From Rummeliibacillus suwonensis (GTDB taxonomy: Bacteria; Bacillota; Bacilli; Bacillales_A; Planococcaceae): a stretch of 64,000 nt of DNA. A model generated the notes under the pieces. The model saw only the letters and a list, made by a program, of their open reading frames with translations. It made no database searches and was not told where the DNA came from. This document shows positions 17,226 through 27,015 of this stretch, piece after piece (the first letter of the stretch is position 1; each line of letters begins with the position of its first letter). The stretch is from positions 2,541,078 to 2,605,077 of the forward strand of contig NZ_VCBL01000001.1 in assembly GCF_007896435.1 (NCBI RefSeq), in the 5' to 3' direction. The position numbers and the translations under genes are program-made.

Positions 17226-18698
17226 CTATACTGGATAATAAAGATTACGTTGAACCTGTAATTCAGGAATATTAATTTTATGATCCTCTGCAACTTGGCT
17301 CTTTTTATTTTTTATAACAAGAGGAAATACAAGTTCAAACGTAGTTCCTTCCCCTTCTTTACTTGTCGCAAATATTTCGCCGTTATGTTCCTCTACTGTT
17401 TTTATCACAAAAGGCAGACCTAATCCAGTTCCCTTTGGCTTTGTTGTATAAAATGGTAAAAAGATATTTTGTAATTGTTGCTCAGACATCCCTGTCCCTT
17501 CATCTTTAATAGATATTGTTACTTGGTTTTGATAATCTATATATCGATGAATCGTAATATTACCTCCAGTAGACATCACTTCAATCGCGTTCTTTAACAA
17601 ATTAATGAATACTTGTTTCATTTTATTTTTGTTTCCTAAAATAGAATCATTACCAAATATATTTTCTTCATACAAAATATGAACATCCTGCATCAATGCT
17701 TGAGGTCTCATTAACTCTAACGTTTGTTCAATCAGTTCACCAATAGAAAAAATGTGCATTTCATACTCTCCAGGTTTTGATAGATTTAAGAATTCATTGA
17801 CAATATTTTCGATTCTCTGAATTTCACTATCGATAACAGATAAATAGCGTTTATTCTCATCGGTTGCTGTCATTTTCATCAAATCTGTAAATCCTTTCAG
17901 AGAAGTCATAGGATTCTTAATCTCATGCGCTATACTTGCTGCCATTTCACCTATCATTTGAAGGGTTTGCTGATGCTCGATTTGTTTAATCATCATTATT
18001 TTTTCTGTTTCATCTCGTATAATGGTTAAATGGATATCAGCTAAACTGTCATAATTACTCATTAATTGTACATAGCGAATACCATTTTTGGTAGGAACCT
18101 GAACCGTTACTTCCGCATTCCCACCATTCAACAACTTATGAAAGAATCGATGAATTTTATTTCTATCTTTCGGGAATAGTGTTAATAATATGCTTGAATA
18201 TTGACCTATCAATCCTTTACTTGTAATATTAAGAAGTTTTTCGGCCACTTCATTAATTTCGATAACTTTACCTTCTACATCTGTTAATACGAGTCCATTT
18301 TCAGTTTGATCAAATACACGTTGATATTTTGTTTCAATGTCATAGTGTTTTTCAATTTTAATAGGTGCTTCTGAATAATGAAAACATAGTAAAATCCAAT
18401 CGTATACATCTGAATAGTGACTAGTTACTTTCATATCCTCAATTCTATAGTTTATCGTATCGATCGTCATTTTCTCAGCTATATACGAATGACTTTTAGA
18501 CTTTTCAATTATTCTTTTCCAAGTTTTATAAGATTCTTTATTAAACCAACTACTAATATTGATATCTTCCTCTATTTGTAATAGATTTTGAGCTAATTCA
18601 TTTGCATGCAAAACATGGTACCTATGATCCACGATTACTATTGGTTCTTCACAATCTTCAAACGAAAAATCAAAAGCTTGAAAAAATTTCCTAGTCAT
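17226..18698 (-). CDS. PAS-domain sensor histidine kinase, sporulation-kinase type
   Basis: About 490 aa without membrane segments. There are two PAS regions (~10-110 and ~125-240), then a HisKA domain with the phospho-His in IAHEIKNPMTSLKGF and an HATPase with VFINLLKNAIEVM, IKDEGTGMSEQQL and KPKGTGLGLPFV boxes. The NPMTSLKGF/FINLLKNAIE style is that of the B. subtilis Kin kinases feeding the Spo0A phosphorelay. There is no response regulator next to it, as expected for an orphan Kin. The start at 18698 follows GGTGAG; a longer frame to 18752 starting with TTG lacks a ribosome site. The signal is unknown. Confidence 0.85.
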   Translation of the reverse strand: MTRKFFQAFDFSFEDCEEPIVIVDHRYHVLHANELAQNLLQIEEDINISSWFNKESYKTWKRIIEKSKSHSYIAEKMTIDTINYRIEDMKVTSHYSDVYDWILLCFHYSEAPIKIEKHYDIETKYQRVFDQTENGLVLTDVEGKVIEINEVAEKLLNITSKGLIGQYSSILLTLFPKDRNKIHRFFHKLLNGGNAEVTVQVPTKNGIRYVQLMSNYDSLADIHLTIIRDETEKIMMIKQIEHQQTLQMIGEMAASIAHEIKNPMTSLKGFTDLMKMTATDENKRYLSVIDSEIQRIENIVNEFLNLSKPGEYEMHIFSIGELIEQTLELMRPQALMQDVHILYEENIFGNDSILGNKNKMKQVFINLLKNAIEVMSTGGNITIHRYIDYQNQVTISIKDEGTGMSEQQLQNIFLPFYTTKPKGTGLGLPFVIKTVEEHNGEIFATSKEGEGTTFELVFPLVIKNKKSQVAEDHKINIPELQVQRNLYYPV

Positions 18699-18963
18699 GA
18701 GATACTCACCAAGCCCTTCTTGTTTTATCAACATTATATGAATCTTGTCCAAAAACTATGACAATTCTTTTTTACTTCATTATAATAACATTATCTCTGC
18801 TATTATTTGTTCTAATATTCAGATTATTCCACAATTTACTTTTATTTAGAATAGGTATTTTTGCTTAATGTGTAATGTAACTATAAGTTAAATACTATTC
18901 TAATAGTTCCATGTAAATTATTCAATAAATTTCCATGAAAAATTTTTAAAAGGAGCTTTTTCG

Positions 18964-20715
18964 ATGAATATCATTCTTACAACATTAAACGCCAAATATA
19001 TCCATACAAATCTTGCTATCCGCTATTTAAAGGCCTATGCAAAGCCTGAATACAATATTATTTTAGCTGAATATACGATTAAGGATCCTTCCTTTCATAT
19101 TGTATCTGACCTTTATCAAAAGAAACCGGATATCGTCGGATTCAGCTGCTATATTTGGAATATTGAAGAGACAATTCGAGTGATTCGTATGCTTAAAAAA
19201 GTAAGTCCACATACAAAAATTGTACTAGGAGGTCCAGAAGTTTCTTATGATGTACACGATTGGCTTCATCGTATAAAAGAGGTCGATTGCATTGTTATGG
19301 GCGAGGGAGAATTGTCATTTAAACAATTACTTTATTATTTTCATGGCCTTCTTCCACTAGAAAAAGTGCCGGGCATTGCCTATCTAAAAAATAATAAAGT
19401 CATCGTTCACCCTGCTGCTCCTAAAATCGATCTTCGCGACATGCCAAGTCCTTTCCGTTTTGAAGAAGATATACCACATATTCCAAAACGTATTGCTTAT
19501 ATCGAAACAAGTCGAGGTTGCCCATTTAACTGTCAATTTTGTCTATCTTCAATTGAAGTAGGAGTACGTTATTTTAACCGAGAGAAAATTAAAGAAGATA
19601 TCCGCTATTTGATGAATCATGGAGTCCGAACAGTAAAATTTGTCGACCGAACATTTAATATCAGTAGAAGCTATGCAATGGAAATGTTCCAATTCCTAAT
19701 AGATGAACATAAGCCAGGAGTCGTCTTTCAATTTGAGATTACCGCGGATATTATGAGACCTGAAGTCATTCAATTTTTAAATGACAATGCACCAAAAGGA
19801 TTATTCCGCTTTGAAATCGGTGTCCAATCGACAAATGACGCCACAAATGATCTAGTGAAACGGAGACAAAATTTTGCAAAATTATCTCGAACTGTCCATA
19901 TGGTGAAAGAAGGAGGTAAAATCGACCAACATCTTGATCTGATAGCGGGATTGCCAGAAGAAGATTATACAAGATTCCGCAAAACTTTTAATGATGTATT
20001 TGCGATGAGACCCGAAGAACTTCAATTAGGCTTTCTAAAGTTATTACGAGGTACAGGACTCCGTTTACAAGCAAAACAATTTGGATATCAATATGTCGAT
20101 ATAGCACCATATGAGATTTTTGCTAATCATGTATTATCTTTTGATGATATCCTGCATATCAAACAAACAGAAGATATATTGGAGAAATACTGGAACGATC
20201 ATCGCATGGATGGCACGATCGAGTTTTTAGTAACCGAAGTATTTGAAACGCCTTTCGACTTTTTCCAAGAGTTTGGAACATACTGGGATGAGCAAGGTTG
20301 GTCTCGCATTGGTCATCAACTTGAAGATCTGTTCACTCGCTTATTAAGCTTCCTGGAACAACGTGGCAATGCGCCAATCGATATTGTCATGAGTTTAATG
20401 CAGCTTGATTATTTAAAGGCACAGCAATTCCAGCCTCGCAAAATTTGGTGGCAAAATCGAGCCCCTAAAAATGCAGTAAAAGTAATTTTCAAAACATTAC
20501 AGGAAAACCCTGAAATTGCCGGGAAGCCCTTCGCCGATATGAATCTTTCTGAAAAAGATCTATATAAGCATACATTACTAACCCCATTCAATATTGATTT
20601 TAGTGCTTATCAAAATGGAGAAATAAAAAGACAAAAGGGTTATTTACTTACTTTCTTCCGTAAAAACGGTTCACCTTACTTTGCTACAATTGCTACTGAA
20701 GCGATATTGGCTTAA
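18964..20715 (+). CDS. B12-binding-domain radical SAM protein
   Basis: A 583-aa protein: an N-terminal cobalamin-binding-like domain (~1-140, KKPDIVGFSCYIWNIEETIR), a radical SAM core with the iron-sulfur motif CPFNCQFC near residue 188, and a C-terminal domain of ~200 residues (DUF4080 type). Such proteins resemble methyltransferases/oxidoreductases of unknown substrate. AAAGGAG precedes the ATG by 8 bases. It stands alone and ends at a strong terminator. Confidence 0.85.
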   Translation: MNIILTTLNAKYIHTNLAIRYLKAYAKPEYNIILAEYTIKDPSFHIVSDLYQKKPDIVGFSCYIWNIEETIRVIRMLKKVSPHTKIVLGGPEVSYDVHDWLHRIKEVDCIVMGEGELSFKQLLYYFHGLLPLEKVPGIAYLKNNKVIVHPAAPKIDLRDMPSPFRFEEDIPHIPKRIAYIETSRGCPFNCQFCLSSIEVGVRYFNREKIKEDIRYLMNHGVRTVKFVDRTFNISRSYAMEMFQFLIDEHKPGVVFQFEITADIMRPEVIQFLNDNAPKGLFRFEIGVQSTNDATNDLVKRRQNFAKLSRTVHMVKEGGKIDQHLDLIAGLPEEDYTRFRKTFNDVFAMRPEELQLGFLKLLRGTGLRLQAKQFGYQYVDIAPYEIFANHVLSFDDILHIKQTEDILEKYWNDHRMDGTIEFLVTEVFETPFDFFQEFGTYWDEQGWSRIGHQLEDLFTRLLSFLEQRGNAPIDIVMSLMQLDYLKAQQFQPRKIWWQNRAPKNAVKVIFKTLQENPEIAGKPFADMNLSEKDLYKHTLLTPFNIDFSAYQNGEIKRQKGYLLTFFRKNGSPYFATIATEAILA

Positions 20716-20822
20716 TCATTTATGGAGTATGATAAAGGCAGTGGACAAGCCCTTTTGGTACACCATTCATTGAATGTCTTCACCTCATAAAGTCTGTCGC
20801 GTTAGTTGATCCATATATGAAT

Positions 20823-20871
20823 AAAAAGAGGAAAAAGGGATTTGTAGAAAATTTCCCTTTTTCCCCTTTTT
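20823..20871. terminator. Bidirectional terminator between radical SAM and K+ transporter genes
   Basis: AAAAAGAGGAAAAAGGGA pairs with TTTCCCTTTTTCCCC and runs into T5. It serves the two convergent genes. Confidence 0.7.
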
Positions 20872-20885
20872 AAATTTTCATTCAA

Positions 20886-22235
20886 CTATCCAATAATCAC
20901 TCGTTCTTTTGGATAATGGAAATTTGTCTTTTCAGGTTTACCCCCAATGGAATACAAGAACGAAATGATCCCTACACGACCTACAAACATTAAAATCATT
21001 ATGGTTATTTTTCCAATGACTGATAAATGTTCTGTTAAACCAAGTGACATCCCACAAGTACCAAATGCTGATGTAATTTCAAATAAGATCTGCATGGATG
21101 TCGCGTGGGGCTCTGATAAAGACAAAATCATTGTCGCTAGAACCACCAAGAAAGAGGATAGAATAATCACTACATATGATCGATATACATCAATTACATG
21201 AATTTCACGATGGAAAATTTGAATATCTTGTTTGTTTCTAGCAAAGTTAATCAAGAACAGAACTGCAATTGCAAAAGTAGTTGTCCGAATACCTCCACCT
21301 ACAGAGCTAGGCGATGCACCGATAAACATAAGAATACTCAAAAAAATATTTGTTGCATCATTAAAACTTGTCACATCGACTGTCGTAAGCCCCGCCGAAC
21401 GTGCAGAAACCGAATGGAACATCGCTGTAAACAATGCCTCATGCCAGCTCATTCCTTTAAAAGCATGGAAAGATTCCAATAGTAAAATGACTAAAAAACC
21501 AACTACAAATAACAATGCATAAGTGGATGTTGTTATTTTAGTAAACAAAGAAAATTTAAAATATTGATTTTTGTTTGATAGAAAATTTTTCACTTCGATT
21601 AACACAGGAAAACCAATTGAACCTAGCGCAATCATAATCATATTGATCAGTTGAACAAAATAATCATGGTGAAATGATTTTAAAGAATTCCCTGTAATAT
21701 CAAAACCACCATTTGTAGTAGCTGAAATCGCTGCAAATACACCATTGTAGAATGCTTCTTGGAATGTATCAAAATACTGTGTAAAATACAACGTTAAAAT
21801 GGTTGCGCCAATAATCTCGATGGTCAATAAAATTTTGATAATCTCTTTGATTAAATGGACGACACCTGAAAGATTATATTGGTTATGATCTACCATGATT
21901 AGTTGTCTTTCACGCAGTCCAATTTTTTTCCCTAATAAGAGCCATGTAAAGGTTCCCAATGACATAATTCCAATGGCCCCGAATTGCATAATGACTGACA
22001 GCATGACAATGCCAAATACAGAATATGTTTCAGAAACATTAACCACTGTTAATCCCGTTACACTTACCGCGCTAACAGCTGTAAACAAACTATCTAATAA
22101 TGAAACATGTACACCTTCTTTATGTACACCTGGTAATATTAGAAGAATAAATGATAGAGCTATAGCGACGAAATAGTAAGAAACGATCGCTTGAAATGGC
22201 GTTGAACGCTTATTTAAATCTTTAGCTGTACCCAT
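20886..22235 (-). CDS. KtrB/KtrD-type potassium (Na+-dependent) transporter subunit
   Basis: A 449-aa membrane protein of the TrkH/KtrB superfamily with four M1-P-M2 repeats. The four pore loops are visible: AVSVTGLTVV, SATTNGGFD, SARSAGLTTV and AFGTCGMSLG, each with the filter glycine. Ktr channels work with a cytosolic RCK subunit (KtrA/KtrC) that is not encoded here, as for the unlinked ktrD of B. subtilis. The start at 22235 has AAAGGATC at the right distance; the frame extends 12 codons further without a ribosome site. Confidence 0.88.
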   Translation of the reverse strand: MGTAKDLNKRSTPFQAIVSYYFVAIALSFILLILPGVHKEGVHVSLLDSLFTAVSAVSVTGLTVVNVSETYSVFGIVMLSVIMQFGAIGIMSLGTFTWLLLGKKIGLRERQLIMVDHNQYNLSGVVHLIKEIIKILLTIEIIGATILTLYFTQYFDTFQEAFYNGVFAAISATTNGGFDITGNSLKSFHHDYFVQLINMIMIALGSIGFPVLIEVKNFLSNKNQYFKFSLFTKITTSTYALLFVVGFLVILLLESFHAFKGMSWHEALFTAMFHSVSARSAGLTTVDVTSFNDATNIFLSILMFIGASPSSVGGGIRTTTFAIAVLFLINFARNKQDIQIFHREIHVIDVYRSYVVIILSSFLVVLATMILSLSEPHATSMQILFEITSAFGTCGMSLGLTEHLSVIGKITIMILMFVGRVGIISFLYSIGGKPEKTNFHYPKERVIIG

Positions 22236-22434
22236 AATATCGATCCTTTCACCTTGAACCCAGCATACCAACTATTGTATTGAAAAATGAGCAAAAAAGA
22301 AAGAGCATTAGACTATTTGTCATATTTCATCATCTTCACCATATTCTATAATTTTTCCCCAGATTCAATAAAAAAATCCTCTCCGAAAAAATTAATGGAT
22401 TGGATTCTCTCAATATTTATTCTTTTAGCCCTCT

Positions 22435-22530
22435 TTTATCCCTCGTTAACAGGCAGTATGTCCCCTGCGCCAAAACTCTGGTAACAAGCAGATAATAAAG
22501 TGAAACTCCAATGTGCGAAGTTTCACTTTA
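22435..22530 (-). repeat. Two-hairpin dispersed repeat, shortened inverted-orientation copy
   Basis: Read on the minus strand it begins ATAAAGTGAAACTTC, lacks the central part, and ends CTGCTTGTTACC...GACATACTGCCTGTTAACG then AGGGATAAA. AAAGTGAAACT also pairs with AGTTTCACTTT here, forming a hairpin just after the terC stop that acts as a terminator (T7 on the plus side at 22531-22537). Confidence 0.6.
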
Positions 22531-23313
22531 TTTTTTTACTGGTCTTACGTCCTCTATCTTAGACTTTTTCTTGCTGCGTATACTTGTGAAATAACCACCA
22601 AGCGCTAATAATACTAAAACGCTCCAGAATATACTTTTCCAAAGTACTGAGTGTGGGAAATGTTCATCTAAAAAGCCGACTTTAGGATGCGCTAAGGTCA
22701 TCACAGTCAGTTTCACACCTACCCAGCCGACGATTAAGAATGCAGCTGTTTCAAGGGATGGATATGATTGTAATAGGCGTACAAACCATTGCGCAGCAAA
22801 TCGCATAATGATTAAACCAATAATACCTCCTAAGAACATTACTAAAAACTGTCCGCCATTGATGCCACCGATATGGAAGTTACCTAGTTGTGGCAAAGTC
22901 ACCGCAAGTGCAACTGCCGCCAACATCGAATCAATAGCAAAGGCCAAATCTGCTAATTCTACTTTTACAACTGTAGCCCAGAAACCAGATGCTTTTTTCT
23001 CCTTCTCTGGTTCTTGCTCACCGTCTTTATGTTTTCGCACCTCATAAATATGCTTGCAGCAGATAAACAATAGGTAAGCGGCCCCAATCGCCTGTACCCA
23101 CCACCAGTTAACCAAAAATGTGATCAAGAACAGCGCTCCGAAGCGCAATACAAACGCACCTAATAAACCATAAAACAACGCCTTTTTCTGTTCTGTTCGT
23201 GGTAAATGTTTTACCATAACTGCCATAACTACAGCATTATCAGCGGCTAATAATCCTTCCAAAACAATAAGTACTAATAATACCCAACCATATTCCAATA
23301 ATATCGTTTCCAT
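22528..23313 (-). CDS. TerC-family metal exporter, Mn-riboswitch controlled
   Basis: A 261-aa integral membrane protein of the TerC/Alx family (YceF/YkoY relatives). About seven hydrophobic segments are visible. The two acidic family motifs EGLLAADNAVV (near residue 18) and DLAFAIDSMLA (near 120) carry the conserved Asp residues. A charged cytoplasmic loop (KHKDGEQEPEKEKKA) precedes the second. B. subtilis relatives help export Mn2+ and metallate secreted enzymes. The yybP-ykoY riboswitch in its leader supports a manganese role. Confidence 0.9.
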   Translation of the reverse strand: METILLEYGWVLLVLIVLEGLLAADNAVVMAVMVKHLPRTEQKKALFYGLLGAFVLRFGALFLITFLVNWWWVQAIGAAYLLFICCKHIYEVRKHKDGEQEPEKEKKASGFWATVVKVELADLAFAIDSMLAAVALAVTLPQLGNFHIGGINGGQFLVMFLGGIIGLIIMRFAAQWFVRLLQSYPSLETAAFLIVGWVGVKLTVMTLAHPKVGFLDEHFPHSVLWKSIFWSVLVLLALGGYFTSIRSKKKSKIEDVRPVKK

Positions 23314-23334
23314 CCATTTTCCTCCTTTTTATTC

Positions 23335-23373
23335 AAAAAATAAAAGACCTCTGCCTATAAAGGCAAAGGTCTC
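23335..23373 (-). terminator. Riboswitch-controlled intrinsic terminator
   Basis: On the minus strand AGACCTTTGCC pairs with GGCAGAGGTCT and is followed by TTTTATTTTTT, 20 bases before the terC start region. Its 5' arm shares GACCTTTG with the P1 stem of the riboswitch, so the two folds exclude each other. Confidence 0.8.
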
Positions 23374-23476
23374 GCTTAGCAATTGTTAAAAGTAATCTTG
23401 CTCTCATAACCGATGACAGTTAAGCCATGTAATGACGATTATGAGGTAGGTTTCCCTATAGCTACTCCCCTTTGAC
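23364..23476 (-). ncRNA. yybP-ykoY manganese riboswitch
   Basis: The minus-strand leader has the family hallmarks: CAAAGGGGAGTAGC at the 5' side, the GGGAAACCUACCUC-like arm, and the closing GCGAGACCTTTGCC. CAAAGG pairs with CCTTTG to form P1. Mn2+ binding in this family stabilises the aptamer and prevents the downstream terminator, turning on export genes. It lies directly upstream of the TerC gene. Confidence 0.88.
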
Positions 23477-23507
23477 AACCATGTCAAAAGTATTTATCTG
23501 TAAACCT

Positions 23508-23536
23508 AGTATATCGGATAATAACCTAAAAGTAAA
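23508..23536 (-). promoter_or_regulatory. Sigma-A promoter of the riboswitch-terC transcript
   Basis: -35 TTTACT (23531-23536) and -10 TATACT (23508-23513) are separated by 17 bases on the minus strand. The predicted start is about 25 bases before the riboswitch. Confidence 0.65.
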
Positions 23537-23663
23537 CTAAAATATCAGGCACTTTGATTAGAAAAAAATCAGGATGACCATAATAATTTCCTATTGTTCA
23601 TTTATATGGCCGGAAGCAAAGGGTGCTCGAATCCTCTAAAATATATACCCATTGTGTAAAATT

Positions 23664-24749
23664 TTACTTTATTTCGATTTGATGATTCTTGTCATTTTTA
23701 TATTCCTTATAATACTTGACAATAGTCGGAATGATGCTGATAAAATCTGGACACTTAATGCCTGAACCTTTTAACAAAGTAGTTGCAACTGTTGTGTCGA
23801 AGCTAGCATTCCATGTTAGATAGTCTAACGCCTCATGTTCCACACCCAGTCTTTTACGGATCGTATATATACTTAGCGATGCTTGCGCAAGATTTAAGGG
23901 AATACGTCCTTTCGGTGTTCTACCTGTAATTTCTTTCACAAATGCACGATACACTTCTTGTACTGGATGAGGATTTGGATCTGTTAGATGTAAGGTTGCC
24001 CCTCTCGCTTCCTCTAACTCACTTAAATATAGGGATGCACGATATATATAATCCACAGGAACTATGTTGATTCGGGCATCTGATTGGCCTATATAAGGTA
24101 ATATAGGTAGCTTTTTCAGTCTATCGATCATATTAAGTAGAAAATAAGGTCCATCAAATTTAATCGTTTCCCCCGTTTGTGAATCTCCACAAACGATACC
24201 TGGTCGAATAATCGTTACTGGTAGATGATCTTTCAGCTTATCAACCAATAATTCTGCTTCGAACTTTGTTTCCTCATAGAAGTTTTTAAAATTGTCTGGA
24301 GCAGTAAGTTCTGTTTCCAACAAATTTCCTTTACGAGTTCCCGCAACATATGCAGTACTAAAATAAATATACCGTTTTAAATGTGGTAAATCTTCAACAA
24401 AAAGATTCATCATCTCCGTACCATGGACATTGACTTTCCAGGCAATTGGCCGTGGTACCGCTAAATCATAAATAGCCGCTAAATGCCACACAACCTCCAC
24501 CTGATCTTGTAACATAATAACCGTCTCATCATTTAAATCTAATTGTGGTAAAGTAATATCCCCCTCTATTATTACAATCTCTTTATCCGGAAATTGCGAT
24601 AGAATTTCTTCCTTTTCCTGTTCCGCTTTTTCCAATTGAGTGGCTAAAACAATCGTATAAACTCGCTCATAATGATCATTTGTAAACCCCTCGCTGATAA
24701 TTCTGCTTGCAATAAACCCCGGAAACCCTGTCAAAAAAGCTGTTGTCAT
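23664..24749 (-). CDS. Extended SDR / male-sterility-type NAD(P) reductase
   Basis: A 361-aa Rossmann protein. The NAD(P)-binding motif TGFPGFIASRI is at the N-terminus and the active-site YxxxK is in NFYEETKFEAELL (near residue 140), after FSTAYVAG. The fold matches NAD-binding_4 (fatty-acyl reductase/thioester reductase-like) proteins. The substrate is unknown. There is no operon partner, and an AT-rich gap lies on both sides. Confidence 0.78.
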   Translation of the reverse strand: MTTAFLTGFPGFIASRIISEGFTNDHYERVYTIVLATQLEKAEQEKEEILSQFPDKEIVIIEGDITLPQLDLNDETVIMLQDQVEVVWHLAAIYDLAVPRPIAWKVNVHGTEMMNLFVEDLPHLKRYIYFSTAYVAGTRKGNLLETELTAPDNFKNFYEETKFEAELLVDKLKDHLPVTIIRPGIVCGDSQTGETIKFDGPYFLLNMIDRLKKLPILPYIGQSDARINIVPVDYIYRASLYLSELEEARGATLHLTDPNPHPVQEVYRAFVKEITGRTPKGRIPLNLAQASLSIYTIRKRLGVEHEALDYLTWNASFDTTVATTLLKGSGIKCPDFISIIPTIVKYYKEYKNDKNHQIEIK

Positions 24750-24889
24750 TCATTTACCTTCTTTCTATCTATTTGAAATCAGAATGGCGACATATTTACA
24801 TCCGTTTATCATAATTTTATCAATATATATGCGTTGTTATATGGTTTTAACTTAATCTTTACAAATCTTCAATAAAGCTTAATGAAAAA

Positions 24890-24932
24890 AGAGCACAAAA
24901 TACTGCAATAGTTTAACAGCATTCTGTGCTCC
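24890..24932 (-). terminator. Intrinsic terminator downstream of prfC
   Basis: GAGCACAGAATGCTG pairs with CAGTATTTTGTGCTC and is followed by six T on the minus strand, 160 bases after prfC. It has the AGCACAGA core shared with the 7852 and 60079 terminators. Confidence 0.65.
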
Positions 24933-25091
24933 TCACATAGGGATGGTATTTCTTTGAGATTTTCAACAGAGTTTATTCCATAAGTCACTTTTTCTTAAGA
25001 AACAACAAATATTTTTATGGTTTATATTTTGTTGAAGAGCCTAAGAAAAGGATAGTTACCCTTTATAGTTTCTCTTCAAACGCTTAGATGA

Positions 25092-26666
25092 TTAAAGTAA
25101 ACTATACAATTTAATATCTGGATTTTTATCATGGAACCAGCGCATTGCAAATTCATTTTCAAATAGGAATACAAGATTATCAAATCGGTCATGCACTAGT
25201 ACGCTTCGTTGACTTGACATGGATTCCTTGACATCTTCCTCATTTTCGACCCAACGAGCTATCTTATTGCCGATTGGCTCCATGCGTACTTCAACATTGT
25301 ATTCGTTTTTCATACGATTTTCGAACACTTCAAATTGTAATTGACCAACAGCACCAAGAATAATATCTTCGGTGTGCAATGTTTTGTAATATTGAATTGC
25401 CCCTTCTTGTACAAGCTGCTCGATTCCTTTATGAAAGTGTTTTGATTTCATTACATTTTTCGCTGTTACTCGAACAAATAATTCAGGTGTAAACTGTGGC
25501 AACTTTTCAAATTGGAATGTTTTCTTACCACCCACAATAGTGTCCCCGATTTGATAGTTACCAGTATCATATAACCCAATAATATCGCCTGCAACAGCTT
25601 CATCCACTGTTTCACGATCATCCGCTAAAAATCTTGTCGATTGCGTAACTTTAAAGGACTTGTTGGTACGTGTTAAAGTCACATTCATACCCCGCTCAAA
25701 TTTACCTGAAACAATACGTACAAAAGCGATACGATCACGGTGTGCTGGATTCATATTGGCTTGGATTTTAAACACGAACCCTGAAAATTCATCTTCTAAA
25801 GGGTCTACCGTATTCCCATCTTCTGTTAAACGTGGTTGCGGTGTTGGCGCAAATTGTAAATACGTTTCTAAAAATGTTTGAACACCAAAGTTTGTTAAAG
25901 CAGAACCAAAGAAGACAGGTGTAAGTTTTCCTTCAATAATCTGTTCCCTTGAAAAGTCATTTCCAGCTTCATTTAAAAGTGCAATATCATCCATTGCTTG
26001 TGAATAATAAGATGTTTTTTTCATATCATGCTCAACAGCAAGTTCCCCATTTTCATCTAACGGCAAGAAACGATTTTCCTCTTCTGTACGGAATTGTTCG
26101 ATACGATGATTGTATCGATCATAAATGCCAAGGAACTCTTTTCCCATACCGATTGGCCAATTCATCGCATAGGCTTGAATCCCCAAAACTTCTTCTAATT
26201 CTTCAATTAGCTCTAACGGTTCTTTCCCTTGGCGGTCTAATTTGTTGATAAAAGTGAAAATAGGTATGCCACGCATACTACAAACTTTAAATAGTTTTAG
26301 TGTTTGTGCTTCAATCCCCTTTGCAGCATCGATAATCATGACTGCACTATCTACAGCCATCAAGGTACGATACGTATCTTCGGAGAAATCTTGGTGTCCA
26401 GGTGTATCTAAAATATTGACGCGACAGCCATTATAGTCAAATTGCATAACAGATGACGTTACAGAAATCCCACGTTGCTTTTCGATTTCCATCCAGTCAG
26501 ATGTTGCAAATTTCCCGGTTTTTTTGGCTTTTACAGTACCCGCATCACGAATGGCACCACCAAAGTATAATAATTTTTCAGTCATTGTCGTTTTACCAGC
26601 ATCCGGGTGAGAAATGATGGCAAACGTACGACGTGTTAATATATCTTGTTCTAGCTTCGAGCTCAT
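25092..26666 (-). CDS. prfC: Peptide chain release factor 3
   Basis: A 524-aa translational GTPase that recycles RF1/RF2 from the ribosome after termination. The G domain has G1 [15 protein letters not shown], the RGISVTSS switch [15 protein letters not shown] and the NKLD motif. Domains II and III follow ([32 protein letters not shown]). The length is normal for RF3. It is monocistronic. Confidence 0.96.
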   Translation of the reverse strand: MSSKLEQDILTRRTFAIISHPDAGKTTMTEKLLYFGGAIRDAGTVKAKKTGKFATSDWMEIEKQRGISVTSSVMQFDYNGCRVNILDTPGHQDFSEDTYRTLMAVDSAVMIIDAAKGIEAQTLKLFKVCSMRGIPIFTFINKLDRQGKEPLELIEELEEVLGIQAYAMNWPIGMGKEFLGIYDRYNHRIEQFRTEEENRFLPLDENGELAVEHDMKKTSYYSQAMDDIALLNEAGNDFSREQIIEGKLTPVFFGSALTNFGVQTFLETYLQFAPTPQPRLTEDGNTVDPLEDEFSGFVFKIQANMNPAHRDRIAFVRIVSGKFERGMNVTLTRTNKSFKVTQSTRFLADDRETVDEAVAGDIIGLYDTGNYQIGDTIVGGKKTFQFEKLPQFTPELFVRVTAKNVMKSKHFHKGIEQLVQEGAIQYYKTLHTEDIILGAVGQLQFEVFENRMKNEYNVEVRMEPIGNKIARWVENEEDVKESMSSQRSVLVHDRFDNLVFLFENEFAMRWFHDKNPDIKLYSLL

Positions 26667-26703
26667 GTTTTTTCTAACTCCTCTATAAAATTCTGATTTT
26701 ATA

Positions 26704-26858
26704 TAAGTAAAACTTCATACAATGGTAAATCATCTTCCTCTCCCACTGTATGTTCGTTAAACCATTTGGCATCTACAGGCAGTCGATCTCGCTGTTTGAT
26801 TCTCTTTCTTACTAAAAGCTCTTAAAAGGATCTTATTGTCTGTTCATGCGATATAAAA
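26704..26858 (+). repeat. Two-hairpin dispersed repeat, diverged copy
   Basis: TAAGTAAAACTTC, CATCTTCCTCTCCCACTG, GTTCGTTAAACCATTTGGC, ACAGGCAGTCGATC, then GGATCTTATTGTCTGTTC. Hairpin II is kept as CAGGCAG..GATC with GATC..TTGTCTG through G-U pairs. It lies upstream of prfC. Confidence 0.6.
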
Positions 26859-26974
26859 TATCTAACTGGTAGCTTTTTCTACACTGGCTATCACATTCCT
26901 CACTATTTTAAATGTCGATTTATCTATTTTGAACAATTATTTTCAACTTCAAAACTTAACCTTTCAATTATAAC

Positions 26975-27008
26975 AAAAAAAGTGGGGATCGTAATACCCC
27001 CACTTTCT
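26975..27008 (-). terminator. Terminator of the LysM autolysin gene
   Basis: AAAGTGGGG pairs with CCCCCACTTT and is followed by seven T on the minus strand, 8 bases after the stop. Confidence 0.8.
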
Positions 27009-27015
27009 AAGAATA

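Noticed and set aside
22287-22484. 65-codon plus-strand frame
   Set aside because: No ribosome site, and its 3' part is the dispersed repeat in inverse orientation.
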